From: Anaerolineae bacterium
GTDB lineage: Bacteria; Chloroflexota; Anaerolineae; Promineifilales; Promineifilaceae
Assembly (NCBI GenBank): GCA_014879345.1
Contig: JACSSI010000054.1
Coordinates: 1-12,997 of the forward strand
Direction of reading: 5' to 3'
Length of the DNA: 12,997 nt
In this document: piece by piece, positions 1-6,765 of the stretch
How the letters are laid out: the number at the start of each line of letters is the position of its first letter
Position numbering within the stretch: position 1 is the first letter of the stretch
The notes under the pieces: model-generated
What the model was told of the DNA's origin: nothing
The model's database searches: none
What the model saw: the letters and a program-made list of their open reading frames with translations, nothing else
Position numbers and translations under genes: made by a program

Positions 1-1477
1 TGGCTGTGGTGATTTCTCTGGCTATCTCTGCAAATGTATCTCTCTGGCCTAACACACGTGCGGCGTAAACGGCCGTTGCCGCATAATAGCTTATGGCGCG
101 CATCAGCGTATATTCATCAGCTGTAAAATGATGGGGTGTACGGTAACTGATAAACATAACACCCACAGGCTCCCTGTAAACCTGCAGGTTAATGCCCACA
201 TAAGCATGCACATTTTCTTCACGCACAAACGTACTGTAGGCATCAAATGTTTCTGTTTCCACATTCTCGGCCACAATCCATCCCTGATGAATAACGCGAT
301 GGGCAATACCGTTTGTGCGTGGTTTTTCCACATGATCAGGGTTCGCACCAAAAGTTGAAGCTGTATTAACGTCTTCAAAGTCACGTTTGGCAGCATTGTA
401 AAGGTGAACCGTGCAAATATCTGCATCCAGGATTTTAGGCACTGCCTGAACTATTTCATTTAAGGTTTCATGCAACGAAAGGGGCATCGTTAATCGCGTG
501 CCTAAATCATGCAGCGCATTGAGTGAATCTATTTTCCTCTCACTTTCCAGCCGAACGGCGGCCGATGCCGCTAACGCTTTTAGAAAAGAGCTTTCAATAG
601 AATTGAAGTTAAGAAATCCTCGGGAATAGGCAGCGATGACACCTAATATTTGTCCATATTGAGATTTGATCGGTTCAAGTATTATCGTGCGCCAGCGCAA
701 AGCTTCTTGAATACTCTGTAATCCATCATCTAATTGATATTGTTTATTAGCACCAATATCTTCAATGTATAGTGCCTCCTTGTTTTTGAAAGAGACCACA
801 ACAGGATCTTGACTGGTATTCTTTAAACTGAGTTGTGGCATGTAGACAGCTTCAACGTCAGCGCTGATTTTACCGACAAGATGCTCACCATCTGGCAGCC
901 ATACAACAATACTGGCATTTTTTACCGATTCTGAAACTGTATTGACGATTTCTTGAAGTAAAATTTGTTGCCGTGTCTGCCTGGATGAAGAGGGTAATGC
1001 GCCCGGTTGTAACAATAAGAGATCAACTTGTTCAAGCAAATCATTTATCGTTTTTGCAAATTCTGCTGCCGCTTTAATTATCCTGGTCTGCTCTTGCTGC
1101 GGAAAAAAATGAGTTTGACGATAGTTGAGGAACAAGATGCCTAATAATCCTAAATGATGGGAAATTGGCAAACCTGCTACAGATTTCACACCTTCAGTAT
1201 AGGAAAAAGGGCCCGCCAAACCAGAAGAAGCTTCAATATCCGCAATAAACGTCGTTTCTTTGCTACGCGCAATATGCCCAGGTAAACGATTCATATTGGG
1301 AACACCACGTTCAAACTGCGCTCGTTCATATAGACCGTAACTCATAGGGAAATATAAAATATCTGCTTCTTGATCATACAAGTGGAAAGTTGCCATATCG
1401 GCATCTAGTTCCTGGCATATTCGCTTAATGGCAGCTTCTACATCTTGCTTAAAATTATCCACGGTATATTGCGGCAT
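1..1477 (-). CDS. Multi-GAF-domain sensor protein (C-terminus beyond window)
   Basis: I read an open frame of 492 codons from ATG 1477 to the left edge with no stop, so the protein is cut by the window. Three GAF-like units follow one another: about residues 1-150 (DADMATFHLYD early, then a GLPISHHLGLLGILFL core), about 175-310 (more divergent, ending GQILGVIAAYSRGF), and about 315-480 (DADICTVHLYN, then VGVMFISYRTPHHF). GAF domains bind small ligands or chromophores and commonly feed histidine kinases or cyclic-di-GMP enzymes. No output domain is visible, and it may lie past the edge. There is no signal peptide or membrane segment, so it is probably cytoplasmic. ATG 1477 is preferred because AAGGGG lies 9 nt upstream. 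The in-frame ATG at 1486 abuts that purine run and would have no spacing. It starts 18 nt after the AlaRS-like gene, so the two are probably co-transcribed. The ligand is unknown. Confidence 0.85.
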   Translation of the reverse strand, partial: MPQYTVDNFKQDVEAAIKRICQELDADMATFHLYDQEADILYFPMSYGLYERAQFERGVPNMNRLPGHIARSKETTFIADIEASSGLAGPFSYTEGVKSVAGLPISHHLGLLGILFLNYRQTHFFPQQEQTRIIKAAAEFAKTINDLLEQVDLLLLQPGALPSSSRQTRQQILLQEIVNTVSESVKNASIVVWLPDGEHLVGKISADVEAVYMPQLSLKNTSQDPVVVSFKNKEALYIEDIGANKQYQLDDGLQSIQEALRWRTIILEPIKSQYGQILGVIAAYSRGFLNFNSIESSFLKALAASAAVRLESERKIDSLNALHDLGTRLTMPLSLHETLNEIVQAVPKILDADICTVHLYNAAKRDFEDVNTASTFGANPDHVEKPRTNGIAHRVIHQGWIVAENVETETFDAYSTFVREENVHAYVGINLQVYREPVGVMFISYRTPHHFTADEYTLMRAISYYAATAVYAARVLGQRDTFAEIAREITTA

Positions 1478-1495
1478 GATTTCCATCCCCTTTTT

Positions 1496-2893
1496 TCAAA
1501 TTGAATACCCAATTGGCGTCATAGCATGGTCACTGCTTTTATGCTTTTGAGTCCACTCTGTTAAAGCCGAATCATAGTCATCTGTATCAAAAACGATCCC
1601 TTTCTGATTTAAAGTTCTTTCAACAAGAATAGATGGCACCCCTAATTGTTTTTCAAGCATAACAATTTGGTTGCCAGAGAGCGTGTTTTCTGTATTGTTT
1701 TTTAAAAGTGAATCAAGCTTCCGTAAACCACGATCTAATGTTTTTGCGTATTTTTCTGTTTCATACTCGAAATATTTAAGGGTTTTCTTGACATTGGCTG
1801 GCACCATAATCTTTGAAGCTTCGTTTTGTACATAAAACGTCTCAGCAACTTTATACAAGATTACATGTAAGAATTCTTTCTCTTTAATCCCTAGAAGCAT
1901 TTTACGCGTAAGTGTATTCCGAATTAGTAATCTGATAATACGCTCACGGCCGTTTTTACCCGGAGGTGGTGCGCCATCTGCCACAAGCATATACAGGGCA
2001 CGTAAATGATCCACAATGATCCTGACACTTGTCGTTCTTAGCCAGGGAGACATATAACTATTGGTGATGTACGGGGTAATGGCATCGATGATGCTGCGGT
2101 AATCGGCGGTGTCAAACACAGAATGCACCCCTTGTTTGATCATCGTCACCCGTTCAATGCCAATGACTGTTTCAAAGAATGGGTCTGATAACGGAGAAAA
2201 TTCCTGGGATACTGGATCAATTTGAAAGGAAATGAACAAAGAATTTGCAAATTCCACAAATCGGCCACAACGACACCCCGGCCTACATGCGGGGCTGCAT
2301 CCATATTGTTCGCCATGGTCAAAAAACAGCTCGGTATTAGGGCCAGCTTTGCGGATAGCAGTCTCATCTTCTGCTACTTGTAACTTATCACTTTGCACCC
2401 AATAGTTATGATCTGCATCTAAACCAATAATCCGCTCCGGTTCCACACCCACATCTAACCATGTCTGATAAGTTTCTTCATCTATGGGTTGAACGTTTTG
2501 CGCCACTTCCCCGCCCATAAAATAAGTGACCCACAATTTATTTGGCTCAATTTCTAACACTTCAGTGGCAAGCTGCCACATCCGACGGATGGTTTGTTGT
2601 TTATCTCGTGGATTAAATTGAAATGCCCCAGGCATTTCAAACAAACTTAGATGCACATCATCCTGACCGACTCTATCCAGGTCAAAATGGCGGAAGCATT
2701 GCTGCACAAGCACACACTTGTCCACAAGCTTTTGTTCCGCCTGGGCTAAAGATGTCTCCACCTGCACCAACCCTGCGCTCATGACAAAAGACATTGGAAT
2801 GGAAGGATGAATCATCGGGGCAGGCGGTAATAGCTGAAATCCTCTTTTTTGATAAAAAGAAACAAAACGTCTACGTACTTCTTGCGGCTGCAT
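1496..2893 (-). CDS. Alanyl-tRNA-synthetase-like protein, aminoacylation module only
   Basis: This 465-residue protein aligns by eye along the whole catalytic and tRNA-recognition half of class IIc AlaRS: N-terminal RRRFVSFYQKRGF, motif-2 region DLDRVG..FEMPGAFQF (71-93), GPNTELFFDHG (184-194), motif 3 IGIER (244-248), RIIVDHLRALYMLVADG (291-307), and the helical TLDRGLRKLD segment (385-394). It stops where AlaRS would enter its editing domain, so the editing and C-Ala domains of the roughly 870-residue enzyme are absent. By eye, the motif-2 arginine (E. coli R69 position) is Val80, and the Asp that contacts the substrate amino group (E. coli D235) is Glu241. Cys199, 203, 207 and 209 form a CxxxCxxxCxC cluster also seen in some AlaRS lineages, possibly metal-binding. 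It resembles proteins annotated as alanine--tRNA ligase-related. It may charge tRNA weakly, or activate another acid or transfer an aminoacyl group; I cannot say which. A weak GAG Shine-Dalgarno precedes the start. Confidence 0.88.
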   Translation of the reverse strand: MQPQEVRRRFVSFYQKRGFQLLPPAPMIHPSIPMSFVMSAGLVQVETSLAQAEQKLVDKCVLVQQCFRHFDLDRVGQDDVHLSLFEMPGAFQFNPRDKQQTIRRMWQLATEVLEIEPNKLWVTYFMGGEVAQNVQPIDEETYQTWLDVGVEPERIIGLDADHNYWVQSDKLQVAEDETAIRKAGPNTELFFDHGEQYGCSPACRPGCRCGRFVEFANSLFISFQIDPVSQEFSPLSDPFFETVIGIERVTMIKQGVHSVFDTADYRSIIDAITPYITNSYMSPWLRTTSVRIIVDHLRALYMLVADGAPPPGKNGRERIIRLLIRNTLTRKMLLGIKEKEFLHVILYKVAETFYVQNEASKIMVPANVKKTLKYFEYETEKYAKTLDRGLRKLDSLLKNNTENTLSGNQIVMLEKQLGVPSILVERTLNQKGIVFDTDDYDSALTEWTQKHKSSDHAMTPIGYSI

Positions 2894-3038
2894 AGATTTT
2901 CTCGATTTCTAATTGCTTGGCACGATTCCTGACTGCCCATGGCGTTAATAAAGGATTTTGCAAAAATTGATTAGTCGTCCTTCATAAACAGCACCTTTTC
3001 CCGATTGCACTAGTCCCCAGGCAATTACAATAATACCA

Positions 3039-3068
3039 ACTATACAGAGGGATCGGATACCATGTCAA
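3039..3068 (-). promoter_or_regulatory. Sigma70-like promoter for the AlaRS-like/GAF pair
   Basis: On the minus strand a perfect -35 TTGACA (3068-3063) is followed after 18 bp by -10 TATAGT (3044-3039), a five-of-six match. A start near 3032 would give a leader of about 140 nt before ATG 2893. It lies just past the possible terminator hairpin of the upstream gene, which fits a new transcription unit. The match is by eye only. Confidence 0.5.
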
Positions 3069-3081
3069 GCCTAAACCTGTT

Positions 3082-3103
3082 AAATTTGCTGTTAAGCAAA
3101 TTT
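3082..3103 (-). terminator. Weak hairpin after the ATPase-TPR gene
   Basis: AAATTTGCT and AGCAAATTT form a perfect 9-bp stem around a 4-nt GTTA loop, about 90 nt past the stop of the upstream minus-strand gene. The stem is AT-rich and lacks a long T tract on the minus strand, so termination would be weak. It could equally be a chance hairpin. Confidence 0.25.
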
Positions 3104-3192
3104 TAGAACATCCAGATGCGTTTTTTATTCTTGTTTTGTGACAAACCAATTACAATTTAAAGAGAAACCTGTTACACCTGACAACTGGCAAA

Positions 3193-5847
3193 TCATGAAC
3201 GGCCGTTTTTCAACACCCGCTCCCTCCGCCGGCGAGTCCAGGCATCGTTGGGATTGTTTTTCAGCACTTTGTTAAAATCTGCTAGCGCCTTCTCTTTTTC
3301 GCCCATCAAGCGATACGTTTCCCCACGCCCGGCCAAGGCCCAGTCGTAGGTGGGGTCTATTTCAACCGCCTGGTCAAAGTCGACCAGTGCTTTGTCATAC
3401 TCACCCATTTGCCGATATGTTTTGCCCCGTTCAGCCACCGCCCAGGCATAACCCGGATTCAATTCCACTGCTAACGTGAAATCGTTGACAGCTTCATCAT
3501 ACTGCTCTAATTTACGGCGTGTTTGCGCCCGACCAGCGATGGCCCAATAATAATCAGGATTGATCTGAACGGCCGTTTCAAAGTCTTTCAAGGCTTCTTC
3601 AAATTGACCCAACTTGCGATACGTTTGCCCACGACTGGCAATGGCCCAGGCATACGTAGGATTAAGTTCGATGGCTTGATCTAAGTCTGCCAGGGCGTAA
3701 GTGTACTGCTCCATCGTGCGGTACAGTTCGCCGCGACTGGCAATAACCCAGGCGAGATTGGGATCCAGTTCGATGGCTTTGTTGAAATCAGCCAGCGCCT
3801 TCTCGTTCTCTTCCAATTTCCGGTACATTTCGCCCCGATGGGCCAGCGCCCATACAAATTCCGGTTCTAATTCGATGGCGCGATCAAAGTCTGCAATGGC
3901 CTGTTCGTATTGCTCCAACCAACGGTAAGTTTCACCACGACCCGCATAGGCCCAGGCATAGTTCGGATCGAGCCTGATAGCCTGATTGTAGTCGGCGATA
4001 GCTTTTTGGTCATAACGGAGATGGCGGTAGGAGTCGCCGCGCCAGCGCAGGGCGATGACACGGTGCCTGTCTTCCAGGGTTTTACGGTCGATGAGTCTGG
4101 TGAGCATAACGGCCGTTTCCCCATAATCACCAGCCACATATGCTTCAACCCCGTCACCTAAAAAACGACCCCATTCTTGAATATGCCGGCTGCCACAATC
4201 CTTGCCCGCCTGTTCAATCGTATCCGCCCATTGCTGGGCAAACTGTTGGTCTGCTTGCAGGGCAAACAGGAAATTGCCCAAGGTGGGCGACACATGGCGG
4301 CGGCGTGACGACCGGGATTGACACAAGCGGTGGTAAATAATTTCCAACGTAGCTTTTTGCCAGGCAGCATCATGCCACGCATCAGCCACATGGTGGCGAA
4401 CTTTGGCACGATAGCCGTGATGGTAGGCCACCAGCCGCTCTTGCAGTTCAGACCAACTGCCATTCGCGGCATGACGACTGTAAGCCAAAATATCATCCCG
4501 CATGTTGTCATGATACGTCCAGGTATCAGTCCCAGAGGCTTTGACAAAAGGCCAATGCATCAACCAGACTGATTCCGCTTCGACCTCATCCTGATCTAAC
4601 AGTAATTCCAGAATATCTGCATCCAGACGACGGGGCAGCGCCGCCCGCAGCACCACGCTTTGATAATGCTTTTCCTCAATTGTTGCCAAAAACAGGGTGA
4701 CAGCGCTGTGGGCTTTGCGCGAAGAACCAGCAGCCAGGATACCGCCAGAAGCAACGGCCGTTGCCAAATCCAGCATCAGATACCGATTGCGCCCAGCCAT
4801 TTTGACAGTTCTAAGAATCTGATCGATTTGCTGCGGGTCATCCACTTCCTTTGCCACCAGGAAATCCCGGGCTTCGGCTTCAGTGAACGGCTCCAGATGC
4901 TGCTGGCTGATAATCTGCTGATAATTATCCCAACACGAATCAGTTAGCGGGTTGTCTCCCGCAAGCACAATGATGATGTTATCAGGGACGGCTCCGAAAC
5001 GGCCGTTTAGCAGCCCACAAAACCAGGGTTCCAAATAGCTTCTTTTTTCTTCAAAGCCATCAACAAACAAGATCAAGAACGTATCATCGCCTAACGCCTG
5101 CTCTAAATCAGCCAACAAAAACAGCGTTAAAGACTCAACCGGATGCAGCAGCAGCCTGACCTCCTCCTCATTTTCGACATGACGGCGTACATGCGCCTCC
5201 CATAAAGCACCCTCATCCAGATCCCGGCGCATGTCAGTCACCATCGCCACATCCCGCCAATCAACATGAGGGCGTAGTTCCGCACACCGCGCAATCAAAC
5301 TCGCGCGCAAATCACGGCGATTACAATACCCTACCAACGACGTTGCTTTAGCCTGGCGCGTCCCTCCTTCCAAATCATCATAGTCAACACCCAAATCCAG
5401 GCACAACGCTTGCAGTTCATCAGCACTAAAATATTGGCCGATTTTGCGATGCAAATCCGTCGGTTGAGAAAGATCCACAGTCTGCCGCCGTATAGGCTCT
5501 GACGCTTTCAAGACCGCAACCTGTCGTTGGTAAAATCGCATATGTTCCTGGAATTGCGGCAGCGAAAACGGCGCAGCAATGCGTTCCAACACATCCAACA
5601 CACCGTTGATATTTTCATTGATCCAGGCTGAAACAACAGGCACATTCATCTCTTCTTGCGCCAAAAAACGATAGCGGCGCAGCAGCGTGCTTTTGCCCAC
5701 GCCTTTTGGCCCATAGACATTAAAAATATAGCGATGTTCGCTGCTGCTTAAGGGCAAAGATAAATTGTGGAGAAACTGTTCGACTTCGGCTTCCCGCCCC
5801 ACAAATTCTTCTTGTACTAATTGATCATACCGCTCTTGCAGGTTCAT
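3193..5847 (-). CDS. STAND-type ATPase with inserted death-like domain and eight TPRs
   Basis: The protein has 884 residues. A P-loop GPKGVGKST (46-54) and Walker B LILFVDGFEE (258-267), then IIIVLAGD (291-298), mark a STAND/AAA-like NTPase. Between Walker A and B, at about 128-196, lies a small helical unit (DELQALCLDLGVDYDDLEGG, later AELRP). It resembles the effector-associated or death-like domains that recruit partner proteins in bacterial conflict systems. A helical segment (about 370-595) leads into eight 34-residue TPRs (597-868) with a repeated RGETYR signature. There is no membrane segment or signal peptide. By family analogy the TPRs sense a ligand and the ATPase oligomerises to recruit an effector through the small domain. 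No effector with a matching domain is adjacent, so a partner would be encoded elsewhere. ATG 5847 has GGAG 10 nt upstream. The C-terminal NGRS and its stop overlap an AACGGCCGTT palindrome. Confidence 0.85.
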   Translation of the reverse strand: MNLQERYDQLVQEEFVGREAEVEQFLHNLSLPLSSSEHRYIFNVYGPKGVGKSTLLRRYRFLAQEEMNVPVVSAWINENINGVLDVLERIAAPFSLPQFQEHMRFYQRQVAVLKASEPIRRQTVDLSQPTDLHRKIGQYFSADELQALCLDLGVDYDDLEGGTRQAKATSLVGYCNRRDLRASLIARCAELRPHVDWRDVAMVTDMRRDLDEGALWEAHVRRHVENEEEVRLLLHPVESLTLFLLADLEQALGDDTFLILFVDGFEEKRSYLEPWFCGLLNGRFGAVPDNIIIVLAGDNPLTDSCWDNYQQIISQQHLEPFTEAEARDFLVAKEVDDPQQIDQILRTVKMAGRNRYLMLDLATAVASGGILAAGSSRKAHSAVTLFLATIEEKHYQSVVLRAALPRRLDADILELLLDQDEVEAESVWLMHWPFVKASGTDTWTYHDNMRDDILAYSRHAANGSWSELQERLVAYHHGYRAKVRHHVADAWHDAAWQKATLEIIYHRLCQSRSSRRRHVSPTLGNFLFALQADQQFAQQWADTIEQAGKDCGSRHIQEWGRFLGDGVEAYVAGDYGETAVMLTRLIDRKTLEDRHRVIALRWRGDSYRHLRYDQKAIADYNQAIRLDPNYAWAYAGRGETYRWLEQYEQAIADFDRAIELEPEFVWALAHRGEMYRKLEENEKALADFNKAIELDPNLAWVIASRGELYRTMEQYTYALADLDQAIELNPTYAWAIASRGQTYRKLGQFEEALKDFETAVQINPDYYWAIAGRAQTRRKLEQYDEAVNDFTLAVELNPGYAWAVAERGKTYRQMGEYDKALVDFDQAVEIDPTYDWALAGRGETYRLMGEKEKALADFNKVLKNNPNDAWTRRRRERVLKNGRS
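3244..4059 (-). repeat. Eight 102-bp TPR-coding repeats
   Basis: Eight uninterrupted 34-codon units (residues 597-868 of the ATPase) follow one pattern: AWAxAxRGETYRxLxQYExA, then xADFDxAIELDPxY. All are exactly 34 codons with no insertions. The conserved Arg-Gly-Glu-x-Tyr-Arg in helix A differs from the commoner LGxxY of generic TPRs. Confidence 0.85.
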
Positions 5848-5913
5848 ACTAAACTCACTCCATGCCTAGTTATGACTGGTGCAAGATTACCAAGTTCAAG
5901 CATTTTCTGCCAG

Positions 5914-5948
5914 AAAAAAAAGCGAGTACCAATGGTGGTACTCGCTTT
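5914..5948 (-). terminator. Rho-independent terminator after ssb
   Basis: AAAGCGAGTACC (5919-5930) and GGTACTCGCTTT (5937-5948) form a perfect 12-bp stem with a 6-nt loop. Read on the minus strand the hairpin runs directly into eight T residues (the A run at 5914-5921). It lies about 90 nt past the ssb stop and just upstream of the ATPase-TPR start, insulating the two genes. Confidence 0.88.
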
Positions 5949-6038
5949 GCGTTTTATATGTCTTAACAGCCCTAGAAGGTTTCACCGACAGCAATCAAAT
6001 ATTGCGTCTTTTCAACCTCTGGCGGCTATGGATGTGAT

Positions 6039-6467
6039 CTAAAACGGAATATCGTCTTCTTCCTGCGCGGGAGCGCCATCATAGTCGCCACCATCTCCAC
6101 CGCTGTAGCCGGAGTCTTCACCACGGGAACTCAAGAAGCGTACGGTATCTGCCACAATTTCGAAGTTTGCGCCGATGCTGCCGTCTTGCCGTGTCCACAG
6201 GCGGGGACCGCCGGTATTGGGGTCTCCCTTGATGCGGCCTTCAACCAAGACTTTGCTACCTTTGCTGAGGTATTGGTTGGCGGTTTCGGCCTGTTTCCGC
6301 CACACTTCAATGCGGAACCATGTCGTCTCTTCACGCGGCTGACCATCTGCCCCAGACCAGCGGCGGGAAGTGGCGATACTAAAATTGGTAACGGCCGTTC
6401 CATCTGGCATATAGCGCATTTCTGGATCCCGGCCTAAATTTCCCACAACAATTATCTTTTGATACAT
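6039..6467 (-). CDS. ssb: Single-stranded DNA-binding protein
   Basis: At 142 residues this is a standard-length bacterial SSB. It coats single-stranded DNA as a tetramer during replication, repair and recombination. The OB fold covers about residues 1-110, beginning MYQKIIVVGNLGRDPEMRY, with the conserved TWFRIEVW strand (49-56) and SKGSKVLVEGRI (68-79). A Gly/Asp-rich disordered linker follows and the protein ends in the acidic tip DDIPF, which recruits partner proteins. The start is secure: AAGGAGA lies 7 nt upstream of ATG 6467. It is flanked by its own promoter and terminator, so it is monocistronic here rather than in the common rpsF-ssb-rpsR arrangement. That suggests it may be one of several SSB paralogues. 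Its GTAVT segment carries one AACGGCCGTT. Confidence 0.97.
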   Translation of the reverse strand: MYQKIIVVGNLGRDPEMRYMPDGTAVTNFSIATSRRWSGADGQPREETTWFRIEVWRKQAETANQYLSKGSKVLVEGRIKGDPNTGGPRLWTRQDGSIGANFEIVADTVRFLSSRGEDSGYSGGDGGDYDGAPAQEEDDIPF

Positions 6468-6598
6468 GGCACAATCTCCTTTCTTGTTTTAAGTTTCCAA
6501 ATTGACTTTAGCGGTACGGACACAGAAATATTAACATGCTTTTTTGAAAATCCCAAGGAGTTTTCTTTCGTGTCAGATACGATAACCGCATATCATTT

Positions 6599-6628
6599 AT
6601 TATAGCACAACTGTTCTACTGTTGACAA
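6599..6628 (-). promoter_or_regulatory. Extended -10 promoter of ssb
   Basis: On the minus strand -35 TTGTCA (6628-6623) is separated by 18 bp from a perfect TATAAT (6604-6599), and the TG one base before the -10 gives an extended -10 (TGCTATAAT). Transcription would begin near 6592 and leave a leader of about 125 nt before the ssb start, longer than needed for a simple ribosome-binding site. Confidence 0.72.
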
Positions 6629-6651
6629 GTTTTGTCACAACTAAACCAGAG

Positions 6652-6690
6652 AAAAAAGGGGTACACAAGCTAATTTGTGTACCCCTTTTT
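6652..6690 (-). terminator. Terminator of gdhA, possibly bidirectional
   Basis: AAAAAGGGGTACACAA (6653-6668) and TTGTGTACCCCTTTTT (6675-6690) form a perfect 16-bp stem with a 6-nt loop. On the minus strand the hairpin ends in a run of T, about 75 nt past the gdhA stop. T residues also end the plus-strand copy. It lies immediately ahead of the ssb promoter. Confidence 0.9.
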
Positions 6691-6765
6691 AGAAAAACGA
6701 ACAATCATTCAATACCTGTTAGCAATTTCAGATGCATCTCCTCAAGTGGAAACAGCACGCTAAAA

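Larger units (their letters stand above)
2894..3192. other. AT-rich intergenic stretch with promoter-like and coding-like traces
   Basis: This gap separates the ATPase-TPR gene from the AlaRS-like gene. It holds a 9-bp hairpin, a good minus-strand promoter match, and several short coding-looking frames without usable ATG starts. On the plus strand, 3034-3141 reads a peptide ending KQILEHPDAFFILVL. On the minus strand, 2871-2981 reads one containing QNPLLTPWAVRNRAKQLE. None can be called a gene. No T-box or other riboswitch signature is visible ahead of the AlaRS-like start. Confidence 0.5.

Noticed and set aside
1496..2893. AlaRS-like gene as a truncated alaS pseudogene
   Set aside because: It ends at a natural domain boundary, no AlaRS editing-domain sequence follows in any frame, and the next gene begins 18 nt later with its own Shine-Dalgarno.
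2894..3032. T-box leader for the AlaRS-like gene
   Set aside because: No conserved T-box antiterminator sequence and no terminator hairpin are visible.
3244..4059. CRISPR array
   Set aside because: The periodicity is 102 bp and in frame; it encodes TPRs and lacks short identical repeats with unique spacers.
3701..4572. Open frames opposite or shifted within the ATPase-TPR gene
   Set aside because: They are shadows of the repetitive TPR coding sequence, with Ser/Arg/Met-rich composition and no ribosome-binding sites.
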